Part shown: piece after piece, positions 18,509 through 27,422 of the stretch
How the letters are laid out: each line of letters opens with the position of its first letter
How positions within the stretch are numbered: position 1 is the first letter of the stretch
From: JAXGZG01 sp040771825
GTDB lineage: Bacteria; Bacillota; Sulfobacillia; Fermentithermobacillales; Fermentithermobacillaceae
Assembly: GCA_040771825.1 (NCBI GenBank)
Contig: JAXGZG010000003.1
Coordinates: 1 to 64,000 of the forward strand
Length of the DNA: 64,000 nt
Direction: 5' to 3'
Notes under the pieces: model-generated
Database searches by the model: none
The model's input: the letters and a program-made list of their open reading frames with translations, nothing else
Told to the model about the DNA's origin: nothing
Program-made: the position numbers and the translations under genes

Positions 18509-18585
18509 CGGGGAGTGGCGCAGCTTGGTAGCGCGCATGGTTTGGGACCATGAGGCCGCAGGTTCAAGTCCTGTCTCCCCGACCA
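18509..18585 (+). tRNA. tRNA-Pro (anticodon TGG)
   Basis: Acceptor CGGGGAG/CTCCCCG, D-arm GGCGCAGCTTGGTAGCGC, anticodon loop TTTGGGA (anticodon TGG), T-arm GGTTCAAGTCC, discriminator A and an encoded CCA. The C1-G72 pair is usual for proline tRNAs. Confidence 0.95.
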
Positions 18586-18872
18586 TTGTGTTGCCTGCTA
18601 GGAAGATGTTTGTCTTTTGGATTGTATCCCTGGCAGACCAAGTCTGCAAATCTCCTGCAAAGCCGATCCACTGGGACCAGTATTAGGCTAGGCCCAATTC
18701 TTGTCCTGGATTACGAATCTACGAAGAATCATACCTCGTCTGACAATTTGAAACCGACGATGGAAATGGGTAAATGCTCCTCTTGCACTTGGCGGTTACC
18801 TACCCGTCTGGAGGACTCTGACCCCCGCGTGAAGCGCCATGCTCGGCACACGTAGGAGTTTGGCGGCGCTAC

Positions 18873-19330
18873 CTACTGGGCGCGGAATGTGCCTCGTGCT
18901 TTGCCCGCCACAACGAGGTATAGAAGGTACGAGCCCGCGATGGTTAGTGAGCCGACCGAACACCACATAAAGTAAGACAAATATCCCACCGTGGCAACAG
19001 CTGGGCCCGCGATGGCAGTCCCCACGACTGGCCCAAGACCGTAGAAGAAGGACCCGAACACCGTCTGTCCGAGCCCTAACAGGTGGGGCTCAACGGACTC
19101 ACCGACTCTCTGCACCGCGGTGACGTAGAACGACATGAAGTTGGCCCCGTGGAGGCACTGGATGGCAAGCAGCAAGACCACGCTTTGCGTGAACGCGGTG
19201 ACTATCCACCTCAGCGCAGCAAGGATGATGGCAGTCACCATCAAGGAGTCTGGTGACACCCTGCGCAGCAGCCTGAACCCACACCAGTATTGGAGGATCC
19301 CTCCCCGCAAGAAGTGATAGTTTGCGCTTG
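18873..19330 (-). pseudogene. MFS transporter, C-terminal remnant
   Basis: About 150 residues match the second half of an MFS_1-like (PF12832-type) permease: LAIQCLHGANFMSFYVTAV, LGLGQTVFGSFFYGLGPVVG and YLSYFMWCSVGSL. The six N-terminal helices are missing, and the upstream part of the frame (19330-19445) is not transporter-like. A normal member has about 400 residues and 12 helices, so this is a decayed gene. Confidence 0.7.
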
Positions 19331-19459
19331 CTGAGGATCCAGCAAGGGAATAGCGGCAAAATCGCGCAGAACCCACGGCAGAAACAGGTTTGCGCTCTGC
19401 CAATGTCGAACAGGGATCTCTACAAGAGCTAGACACACCAGCCAAGGGAGGTCACGTAG

Positions 19460-20563
19460 TTGGACATTGCAGCGTACCAGAACCGTGTAGCCAAGCTCCG
19501 TAGCCTGATGAAAGCGGACGGTATTGGTGGTTTCATCTCCACGGCCTCAAAGAACCTGTACTATTTCTCCGGATTCAACGAAGGACCAGATCCCAGGTAT
19601 CTGGGGGTTTTCATCCCTATCACCGGCGAACCCATCCTAGTAGTGAACGATCTGTATGAGAATCAGGTCCGCGAAGCCAGCTGGATACCGACGATTATCA
19701 CCTGGGCCGATGGCGAAGAACCTCTGGCCAAGTTGGCCAAGGCCATCGAAGACCTTGGTCTGTCCGACGTGAAATTCGCAGTCGACGACTCAATGTGGAG
19801 CACCTTTCTTCTCATTCTGCAGGAGAAGCTGCCCAAGGCGAGGTTCGTCTCCAGCAGAAAGTACATATCGGCACTGCGTCGGGTTAAGTCCCAGGAGGAG
19901 AAAGAACTCCTCTTGTACGTGGGTGCTGCTACAGACAAGGTTATCGCTAAGACAATCCCGGCGGTCAAACCGGGCGTACTGGAACGGTCCGTATCAGACG
20001 TCATAGTGCAAAGCTTCCGCGAGCTGGGAATGAAGTCTGGCGGGGGCATCGTTGGCTCAGGCATCTACAGCGCTCAGCCCCACTACAGCGCGAACAGCAA
20101 GGTTATCGAACGGGGCGACTCTGTGGTAATAGACTTCGGAAGCTCATGGGAACTATACCACTCCGACATGACCCGCACCGTTTTCGTTGGGAAGCCTGAT
20201 CCGGAGTACATCAAGATATATAACACCGTGAACAACGCTTACGAAGCTGCGCTCGAGGCAATTAGGCCCGGGATCACCTGCCAGGATGTCGACCGCGCTG
20301 CCCGAAAGGTTATCGAGGACGCAGGATACGGACAGTACTTCATCCACAGAGTCGGTCACGGCATCGGCCTTGATGGACACGAGGAGCCGAGCATGGTCGA
20401 AGGCAACACACTAGTTGTTGAAGAGGGTCTCACTTTCAGCGTAGAGCCCGGCATCTATATCCCGGGGCGTTACGGCGTCCGCATCGAGGACTGCGTCATT
20501 GTCACCAGTACCGGCTACGAGTTGTTCACCAATTTCAGCCGCGACCTGGTCGTCATCGACTGA
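19460..20563 (+). CDS. Xaa-Pro aminopeptidase/dipeptidase (peptidase family M24B)
   Basis: 367 residues with an N-terminal creatinase-like domain (about 1-130) and a C-terminal pita-bread metallopeptidase domain. The five metal ligands are visible: D in VIDFGSSW, D in HSDMTRTV, H in GHGIGLDGHE, E in FSVEPGIYI and E in VRIEDCVI. The enzyme cleaves X-Pro bonds in peptides. TTG at 19460 follows GGGAGG with 8-base spacing. It is monocistronic with a strong terminator. Together with the S10 and M14 genes, it suggests active peptide use. Confidence 0.9.
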   Translation: MDIAAYQNRVAKLRSLMKADGIGGFISTASKNLYYFSGFNEGPDPRYLGVFIPITGEPILVVNDLYENQVREASWIPTIITWADGEEPLAKLAKAIEDLGLSDVKFAVDDSMWSTFLLILQEKLPKARFVSSRKYISALRRVKSQEEKELLLYVGAATDKVIAKTIPAVKPGVLERSVSDVIVQSFRELGMKSGGGIVGSGIYSAQPHYSANSKVIERGDSVVIDFGSSWELYHSDMTRTVFVGKPDPEYIKIYNTVNNAYEAALEAIRPGITCQDVDRAARKVIEDAGYGQYFIHRVGHGIGLDGHEEPSMVEGNTLVVEEGLTFSVEPGIYIPGRYGVRIEDCVIVTSTGYELFTNFSRDLVVID

Positions 20564-20612
20564 CTGGCTACTGACTGGACACTGGACTGAGTCGGATTGC
20601 GATCAGCCTTTG

Positions 20613-20655
20613 AGCGGGCCCTCTGGCAGAAGAGCCGGGGGCCCGCTGTTTTAGC
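20613..20655 (+). terminator. Terminator of the M24 peptidase gene
   Basis: AGCGGGCCC and GGGCCCGCT form a perfect 9-bp G/C stem followed by GTTTTAG. It lies 50 bases after the stop. Confidence 0.85.
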
Positions 20656-20966
20656 GCCCCTCAAATTTTTTTGTGTCTTTGACTAGGCTTTCGTCGATAT
20701 TCAGGTACAATACGATGTTCTCCAGGGCCGCGGTTAACGTTTTTGGACCAACTCCCAGGAAGGAAAACCCCTACCCTACGAAGAAGGCAGATAATAGCAA
20801 GAACTTACTAAAGGAGCCAACCAGTGGTCAGCGGGCTCCCGAAGTCGAAGTGCCTCGGCAAGACGGGTGGCCTTTGCGCGAACCTGTAGAATCAGAGAAG
20901 GATGCCCCGGAAACGATCTCGCGTACAGGAACGACTGGCCGCCCTAGCCATGGAGGCCACGAGCTA
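20656..20966. other. No recognisable gene
   Basis: This stretch is spanned by an open frame (20673-21008, plus strand) with no ribosome site and no family resemblance. TTGACT and TACAAT occur near its start but 21 bases apart, too far for a standard promoter. I see no further feature. Confidence 0.3.
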
Positions 20967-22393
20967 CTACATATGACAGAACAGGTCATCCAGCGTCACA
21001 AGCTGTAACCTGCCATTTTCTGCGGCGAGCCGAGAAGCCGACTCGGAGTATCCTGACTTTGAGAAACAGTAGTAATACCTGTCCGAATAGGCAGGAAACA
21101 GGTGGTCCCTGCCCAGCAAAATCCGGATGTCGCGACCAGACACTTTCTCCTTGGTCCATTTGCACTCGCCGATCATGATTTGCCCCGTTTTGGAGTTGGC
21201 CAGCACTACATCGACGTCGGTCTCTGCCTTCGCCTTCGAGTCATTCCCCACCATCGGCCGGATTGGGTTGGGAGGAATTGAAGATGCCGCTTGGCAGCTA
21301 ATCGCCACAAGTACTGCACACAGATATCCTCAAACGCAGGCTTTCCTACGAAAGTCGACATCGGCTCCAGAGGCAGGACGCGCTCATCGGCAACCATCTC
21401 GCCTAGGCCGTTCTCGATCTCGCTTCGGTTGGGAAGAACGAAGCGATACCAGAAGTAGAAGCACGAATCTGCAACGCGGTAGATGCCCTTGCGACTGACG
21501 GCCGGGTCCTCGCCGAATGGATACTCGCGAATCAGGATGCGGAGATCGACGAGGGTCGCGATGTACTTCATCACCTTGGTCTTTTCCTCGCCAACCCTCA
21601 AGACTATATCGTTCAACCGAGACGCCCCACCTGCCACGGCGCCGATGATGGCGTTGTACAGGGCGGGCTCGCGAAGCTCTTGCTGAAGTAACATCAGCGG
21701 CTCCCCGTAGAGATAACCTGAGCTGCGGAAATACAGGCGCTTGATGTTGTTCTCAAAGGAGAGTCTCGGATCTACCTGCGCCAAGTAGTGGGGAGTGCCG
21801 CCTACGCAGGCGAAGAACTTGACCCAATCCTCACGGCTGTAACCCGGCAGCATCTTGGCCGTATCGACGTAATCAAATCCATCGAGTCGCATCTCCATCG
21901 TTCTACGTCCAAACAAAGGGCTCTTGTGGCCCAAGACCTCTCTCTCCATGAAACTCACTTGGCTACCGCAGAGTATAAGGAACAGCTTGGTGTGTAAGAA
22001 TCGGTGGTCAATCGCTACTTGCAGTATGGACGGGAGTGCCGTGTTGGCTGCGCATGCGTACGGGAACTCATCGAGCGCAAGCACGAATCGTTGCTCCTTG
22101 GCGCGGTCGGCTATGAAGTCAAATGCGCCACCCCATGACCGGAACTGCAGACCGTCAGCCGGCAAGTTGAAGAAGCCGCACACTCTTCGCGTGAAGAGAT
22201 CGAGGTTGGTACGGTCATTGACCTCCTGTGCCGTGAAGAATATGGCTGGCCTATTCTCGATGAACTTGCTTATCAGGAAGGTCTTACCGATTCTTCTGCG
22301 TTCGTAGAGAATGGCCATCTCAAATCGGTTCGCTGCGAAGGCCTGTTCTAGGCTCTCCAACTCTCGCTCTCTTCCGACGAACATGGCGATCAT
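20967..22393 (-). pseudogene. DUF234-type ATPase, broken by a frameshift
   Basis: Two frames join into one protein of about 470 residues. The N-terminal part (FVGRERELESLEQAF, then YERRRIGKTFLISKF) is the archaeal-type AAA ATPase. The middle has LALDEFPYAC (Walker B-like) and winged-helix segments. The second frame, from about 21250 down, supplies the C-terminal DUF234 nuclease-like part (TDVDVV and IGECKW, a PD-(D/E)XK-like pattern). The switch sits at a run of four G (CCCC on the plus strand, 21246-21249); one added G restores WWGNDSKAKAE. The first glycine of the usual Walker A motif (YGRRRIGKT) is replaced by E. Function in this family is unclear; defence or mobile-element roles have been proposed. 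Confidence 0.75.
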
Positions 22394-22700
22394 CCCTTAA
22401 TAGTAATCCCGATTAGTATACTCACGACTGCCACTGTTGTATACACTATGACGGAACAGCCCATATGATATCGCGCTGCGACTGTGAGGCGTCGTAGCAG
22501 CTTGGTTCAAACGTAGGAAACCATCTGCCGAAACCTGAGAGTCCCCAACACTCGAAATTGCTCGATCATACTGGGGTTTTATCTCACTTTTGTCGCCACG
22601 TGCTGTTCAAAGCCCCGGGATACCCGCATCAGGCAACGCTTGAGGAATGGCTCGATGAGGCGATGCGTTCTTCCTGATGATGACCCGCACCAAAGCAGCA
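22394..22700. other. Intergenic region containing a transposase relic
   Basis: Apart from the short IS3-type relic at 22600-22677, I see no gene, hairpin or clear promoter here. Confidence 0.3.
22600..22677 (+). pseudogene. IS3-type orfA relic
   Basis: A 25-codon frame reads APGYPHQATLEEWLDEAM. This matches ALGYPSRGTFRQWLDEAV of the IS3-family element at 37284 in spacing and key residues (GYP, T, WLDEA). It is only a scrap of the helix-turn-helix protein. Confidence 0.4.
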
Positions 22701-23357
22701 TCAAATACCTTGCTCTCCGTCGTCCGCCTGTGTCTCACGTTCTTCAGGATCGTAGGGAACGTAGACGGCTCTCAAGCCAGTAGGCGCCAGGAGTAAATGA
22801 GATTGGCCTTTGTCCTGAAGATACCTCTTTACACTAAGGCAGGGAAATCTTCTGTCAAGGCGAGGCATCAAATCAGGAGCGAAACACTCGGTGTCGAAAC
22901 GTGAAACTAGAAGGTCAGCGATGACCAATGTGTGATCACCCGTCGGGAGCATGTGGCGAACCTTGCATTCGAGATTGGCGAGACATTCAGCGATCCCCGG
23001 CGGAGTCACCCTGATCGAAGGGGTCGGCGTAAAACCAGCCATCTGAAACTTGTTGACCCCTTCGGGGTAGTCATAAGAACAGGCCACAAGCTTGTCAGCG
23101 ATGTCGATACCTGGAACATTAATAACGAACTCTCCGTTCCTCTCAATGTTGATAATAGTGTGTTTCTTCTTCGGCAAAGTCAGAAGAGCGGCAGCAAACA
23201 TCGGCGGATTCTCGGATACTGCGGTGACCCACCCCGCAGGGGAGGCATTCACTGATCCGTCAAGGTTCATCGTCGTAAGCAACTGAGGCCGAGAAGGCTG
23301 AATGAGTACGTAAGCGAGTTGGCTGAGATCAGCGGCGAGTATTCTCTTGGTCAACAC
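22701..23357 (-). CDS. Flavin reductase-like, FMN-binding split-barrel protein
   Basis: About 218 residues with the pattern of the flavin-reductase-like family: NASPAGWVTAVSENPPMFA, then KKKHTIINIERNGEFVINV, then ECKVRHMLPTGDHTLVIADL. Members bind FMN and reduce flavins, or use them for redox chemistry. The open frame runs back to 23543, but CCGGAGGGAATA precedes GTG 23357 and TTG 23354, and only from there does family similarity begin. It is the last gene of the Mo/W operon, 90 bases after the Mo-hydroxylase. It may supply or recycle electrons for that enzyme (inference). Confidence 0.82.
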   Translation of the reverse strand: MLTKRILAADLSQLAYVLIQPSRPQLLTTMNLDGSVNASPAGWVTAVSENPPMFAAALLTLPKKKHTIINIERNGEFVINVPGIDIADKLVACSYDYPEGVNKFQMAGFTPTPSIRVTPPGIAECLANLECKVRHMLPTGDHTLVIADLLVSRFDTECFAPDLMPRLDRRFPCLSVKRYLQDKGQSHLLLAPTGLRAVYVPYDPEERETQADDGEQGI

Positions 23358-23446
23358 TATTCCCTCCGGTTGACGATTTTCCGCGACGGCAACGGCTGCC
23401 TTTCGGCTGGAACAGCCCTTTCTATCCTGAAAGCCCCTTTCTTCAT

Positions 23447-26170
23447 CTATCTGCCCCTGCTTGACCCAAGTATCTGGAGCACCGTTTCTGGGTGCATGGG
23501 GTAGTCGGTGACGACAGTACCCAAAGCGTCGGAAACCGCACACGCGATCGCAGCCGGAACAAGATCATTAGCATGTTCCGCAACACCCCTTGCTCCTTCT
23601 GGTCCAAACTCATCTGGTGTCTCTAGGACGATAACCCTGAAATATCGAGGTGCATCCTCGATGGTTGGTATCATATATGTTCTAAGATCCGTAGCGTGCA
23701 TCTCGCCCTTGGCCAAGGCCAGATCCTCCAGAACTACGTACCCCACTGACTGAAGCGCACCGCCAAAGTGTTGCCCGCGCACTTTCTGAAGATCGAGTGC
23801 ATGGCCTGCATCGTGTGCAAACCAAAGCCTTTCCACATGAATCTGACCGGTGTTCGCATCAACAATCACATCAGCCAACGCCGCACCGAACGTATGACCA
23901 GCGTTTGTGTGATCAGTGTCGAACCAGAAACATGCCTTTGGATCCCGCCCGTCCAGATAATAGGCCTCAGCAACCTTGCTAAGTTCAACCGCGAGACCAG
24001 ATTCCCGAAAACGAACTACGTTATCCTCCAAAGCAACATGCTCAATGCTCTCCCCATATTTGTCAGCGACAAAGCGCATAATCCGCCCTCGGAGCTCTCC
24101 AGTTGCTCCCTCCAACGCTCTGCCTGATGTAAATAAAGTCCGCGAAGCCACTTGGGGGCCAGACTTAGGAGTACCATCGGTATCGCCGTAACGGAAGGAA
24201 ACACGGTCAACTGTGACACCGAGGCATCGCGCTGCTAGACTCGTTAGCGTTGAAACAGTGCCGACACCCATCTCCACCATGCTTGAATAGACTATGAAAG
24301 AACCGTCCCTCAACATCTCTACATCTACACCGATGCCCCGCATACTCCGTACCCGCCATGCTCCTACGCAATACAAGCTCATGGTGGATGCAATCCCGCG
24401 CCCAACCAAGAGACCTGTTTCTGCAGATGGCTTCTTCGGCATGCTAGTCACAACCGCATCGAGGACCGTATCCAAAGTGTTAGATCCGCACATTACCACA
24501 CCTGGCGCCGCTAACGCACTTCCCGGCTTAAGAGCGTTGATCCTTCGAATCTCAGCCGGATCCATGTTCAATTTCCCCGCTAAGGCGTGGAGCTGTAGTT
24601 CAGTGGGCAGAATGCCTTGAGGTCCACCAAATCCCCGAAAGGCCCCCGCCACAGGGTTGTTGGTAAACGGAGCACGGCTATGCACCCTTAGATTTGGTAC
24701 CTCATACGCAGAGGTTATGTGCATAGCCATCCATGGCGCAACCCCAGGAGTTTCGGCAGTATATGCTCCTGCGTCAAGCACCACATCTACATCCATAGCC
24801 GTGATTACGCCGTTCTTTGTTGCGCCAAGTCTGTTATGGACTCTCACCCCGTGCCGTTTCGTGCTGCCCATGAAAGACTCGGCACGATTCCATACCATCT
24901 TTGCCGGTCTACCGGTGAGGTACGCAACTAGTGCTACCAGAGGTTGCACAGTAAGATTCTGCTTTGAGCCAAAACTACCACCTATTGGAGGAGAAATCGC
25001 CCGCACTCTGGACTCTGGTATCCCAATGATCTTAGCGATAGATTGGCGCAGATGCCAGAGATCATGGGCAGATCCCCATACAGTCACAACGCCGTCATCA
25101 CCGTATGAAGCGAGGCCAGCCTCAGTCTCCAAGTACGCATGCTCCTGAGCCGCTATGCTGTAAGTGTTCTCGATAATCACATCAGAATCCACAAACCCTT
25201 GTGAGGTGTCGCCCCTAGAGTATTCATACTCGGTGCAGAAAACCTTATGGTGAACCTGTGGCTCCGCCGAGGCAAGGGCTGAGTTCACATCAGCAACGGC
25301 TGGAAGCACTCTGTACTCGACCCTAACGTTTACGGCACCTTCTTTCGCCGCAGCCCTGGTTGAGGCTGCAACGATCGCTACTATCTCACCCCTGAAGCGG
25401 ACTTTGCCGCCAACCGGGACAAGTACCGGCTGATCGAAAACATTGTAGTGTCCGTGGCCGTTAAACCCAGGGATATCTTTGGCTGTGTAGACGCTCACAA
25501 CGCCTGGCACCACAGTAGCCCCACTGTCGTCAATAGACACCAGCATGGCGTGAGGATGTGGACTCCTTACAGCTTCTACCCAAAGCATCCCGGGCAATTC
25601 CATGTCCGTCGCAAACTTGGTCTTTCCAGTTACCTTGGATACGCCATCCACACGGAAGTCGGGCTTTCCTGACCCTGAAGCACTACCTTTGTGATCACCA
25701 CTCAACCAGCCTATCGCCGTCTCTACTGCCTCGATAACTTGCTCATACCCTGTACAACGACAGAGGTTGCCGCTGAAAGCGGCTCTAATATCATCACGCG
25801 AAGGTCTCGGATTCCGAGTCAGCAAGGACTTGGCCGACATGACCATCCCTGGGGTGCAGTATCCACACTGAACGGCTCCCGATTCAAGAAATGCACGCTG
25901 GATAGCGTCAAGTTCACCAGTCGCCGCGAGTCCTTCGATAGTGACGACCTCACAGCCATCTACTTTGAGAGCAGGAAACCGACAAGAACTTACGGCTTTG
26001 CCATTCACTATAACAGTGCAGGCACCGCAGTCTCCATTGCTGCAACCCTCTTTCGTACCAATAAGTCCCAACTCATCTCTTAAAACGTCAAGAAGAGTCC
26101 TATCGGGAGCAACCAACAAGGTCTGTTTTCTGCCATTCAAACCGAATTGCAATCTGACACATTCAGTCAT
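23447..26170 (-). CDS. Molybdenum hydroxylase, fused [2Fe-2S] and molybdopterin subunits (xanthine dehydrogenase family)
   Basis: 907 residues. Residues 1-155 form the two-cluster iron-sulfur subunit: CSNGDCGACTVIVNG for the plant-type cluster, then QCGYCTPGM and LCRCTGYE for the second. From about residue 165 follows the Mo-cofactor subunit (KVTGKTKFATDMELPGMLW, SPPIGGSFGSKQNL, AGAFRGFGGPQ). The catalytic Glu of the usual KGVGE motif appears in GARGVAEH. The family hydroxylates purines, N-heterocycles, aldehydes or aromatic-CoA compounds, using water as oxygen source. Small and large subunits are usually separate genes; here they are one protein. ATG 26170 has GGAGG at 8 bases and overlaps the FAD-subunit gene by 8 bases. 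The substrate is not determinable from sequence. Confidence 0.9.
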   Translation of the reverse strand: MTECVRLQFGLNGRKQTLLVAPDRTLLDVLRDELGLIGTKEGCSNGDCGACTVIVNGKAVSSCRFPALKVDGCEVVTIEGLAATGELDAIQRAFLESGAVQCGYCTPGMVMSAKSLLTRNPRPSRDDIRAAFSGNLCRCTGYEQVIEAVETAIGWLSGDHKGSASGSGKPDFRVDGVSKVTGKTKFATDMELPGMLWVEAVRSPHPHAMLVSIDDSGATVVPGVVSVYTAKDIPGFNGHGHYNVFDQPVLVPVGGKVRFRGEIVAIVAASTRAAAKEGAVNVRVEYRVLPAVADVNSALASAEPQVHHKVFCTEYEYSRGDTSQGFVDSDVIIENTYSIAAQEHAYLETEAGLASYGDDGVVTVWGSAHDLWHLRQSIAKIIGIPESRVRAISPPIGGSFGSKQNLTVQPLVALVAYLTGRPAKMVWNRAESFMGSTKRHGVRVHNRLGATKNGVITAMDVDVVLDAGAYTAETPGVAPWMAMHITSAYEVPNLRVHSRAPFTNNPVAGAFRGFGGPQGILPTELQLHALAGKLNMDPAEIRRINALKPGSALAAPGVVMCGSNTLDTVLDAVVTSMPKKPSAETGLLVGRGIASTMSLYCVGAWRVRSMRGIGVDVEMLRDGSFIVYSSMVEMGVGTVSTLTSLAARCLGVTVDRVSFRYGDTDGTPKSGPQVASRTLFTSGRALEGATGELRGRIMRFVADKYGESIEHVALEDNVVRFRESGLAVELSKVAEAYYLDGRDPKACFWFDTDHTNAGHTFGAALADVIVDANTGQIHVERLWFAHDAGHALDLQKVRGQHFGGALQSVGYVVLEDLALAKGEMHATDLRTYMIPTIEDAPRYFRVIVLETPDEFGPEGARGVAEHANDLVPAAIACAVSDALGTVVTDYPMHPETVLQILGSSRGR

Positions 26171-27092
26171 TCAGCAATCCTCCAGACACGATGGCTCTGG
26201 CAAGAGCCGTTTTGGAAGCCTTTGCGACAAGAACTCGCATCATGTTGCGTCTATAGGATCCCGACCCGTAGAGGTAACTGTCCCTAACTTGGATCCGCTC
26301 CCAGGGATAGTACTTCAGAGACTTGTCTATCTCGGCCATTGTCGCATCTTTGCCAAGGAGTGATTCCTCAGATTCAGTCAGGCGTCTGGCCGTGCAGATC
26401 CTGCAGTTCCCTCCACAGCCGGAACAGGGTTCCAGATTCCCTACCTGAGGCGGCAAACAAGGCGATACCACCATTCGGACCGTCCCGAATACGCCGTCAA
26501 TCACCTCAACACTTACTGCCACAGCGACAGAGGAAAAAGTAAACGCCCTCCGCCCACCTAACCGAACATACGCCGAACCTGTGGGACCGCTGGGGCCGTC
26601 GAACTCCAGGTGAGTCGCTATTCGTTTGCCTCGTGATAGTCCTCGGATGGCTTCGGACGTCAGCCTCTCTCTTGATGTTCTGCCCTTCTCAGCTATAACG
26701 ATGTGAGCACCTATTGCCATGGATGCTACCGCGAGATCCGCAACTGCCCTACCTGTGCAGATGTTCCCTATCACCGTCGCTTGATTTCTTATTTGCGGAG
26801 ACGCGAAGATCTTGCTGGCGTCGGCCAGCGCACCCAACCAATCACTAGGACTGGACACTTCAGACAACTGACTGACCTTCACCGCGTTCCCTAGACACAC
26901 TGCTCCGGACCGCGATTCCATTCGATCGGAACCCTGTAACCCAGTCACATCCAAACAGGTGTATGAGCCTGAACCTGCTGAGATCTGGAAAAAGGATTCG
27001 GTTCCGCCAGCAACAATCTTCACCTGCTCGACACTATCCAAGATATCAAGAGCTTCGCCCAAAGATCCTACTCGGACATAGTCTCTGATCAC
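26163..27092 (-). CDS. FAD-binding subunit of the molybdenum hydroxylase, with a four-cysteine insert
   Basis: About 309 residues of the CoxM/XdhB type. FAD-binding segments are IVAGGTESFF (near residue 35) and TVIGNICTGRAVADLA (near 115). The C-terminal domain starts near 180. Unusually, between the flavoprotein core and the terminal domain lies C-x2-C-x3-C-x2-C (EPCSGCGGNCRICT, about residues 229-239 of the longest frame), where relatives have none. This may bind an extra iron-sulfur cluster or zinc. The start is taken as GTG 27092, 9 bases after GAGGAGG; the frame also allows TTG 27110. It passes electrons from the Mo-subunit clusters to an acceptor. Confidence 0.85.
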   Translation of the reverse strand: MIRDYVRVGSLGEALDILDSVEQVKIVAGGTESFFQISAGSGSYTCLDVTGLQGSDRMESRSGAVCLGNAVKVSQLSEVSSPSDWLGALADASKIFASPQIRNQATVIGNICTGRAVADLAVASMAIGAHIVIAEKGRTSRERLTSEAIRGLSRGKRIATHLEFDGPSGPTGSAYVRLGGRRAFTFSSVAVAVSVEVIDGVFGTVRMVVSPCLPPQVGNLEPCSGCGGNCRICTARRLTESEESLLGKDATMAEIDKSLKYYPWERIQVRDSYLYGSGSYRRNMMRVLVAKASKTALARAIVSGGLLND

Positions 27093-27143
27093 CGGACACC
27101 ACCTCCTCAATAGCCTTTAGGTAATGGTCACTAACGTCCAGAG

Positions 27144-27341
27144 TTAACGAGTGCGCGTTTCCTCTACACATTGACGCCCGTTCTCGCCCCAGTTCTCACG
27201 AGGAATCTCTTGCAGAACCACGGTGATCCCGGTTGCCGGCATCCCTAAGGTCTTGCTGACTGCAGCAGAGAGCACGGCAATCAGGGCCTCCTTCGTAGCC
27301 TTCGACCGACCTTGCCACATTGTGACAGTTACAACAGGCAT
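27144..27341 (-). CDS. 4-oxalocrotonate tautomerase family enzyme
   Basis: 65 residues starting MPVVTVTMWQGRS. After Met removal, Pro-1 is the catalytic base of the tautomerase superfamily. The helix KEALIAVLSAAVSKTLGMP and the strand ITVVLQEIPRENW, with its conserved Trp, complete the fold. The ATG at 27341 is chosen because it places the proline at position 2; the longer frame (27359) would bury it. GGGGG lies just upstream. Tautomerases shift keto/enol double bonds in the breakdown of aromatic or heterocyclic compounds, which fits a catabolic operon. Confidence 0.85.
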   Translation of the reverse strand: MPVVTVTMWQGRSKATKEALIAVLSAAVSKTLGMPATGITVVLQEIPRENWGENGRQCVEETRTR

Positions 27342-27422
27342 TCCATACCCCCATTCCAATAGGGCGGACGTTCCAGATAGGAACGCCCGCCAGTCGAATC
27401 GCTTCTTCTGCTACATGTAGCT

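Noticed and set aside
20673..21008. A 111-codon plus-strand frame
   Set aside because: No ribosome site, low complexity in its middle, no family resemblance; it also overlaps the real DUF234-type gene.
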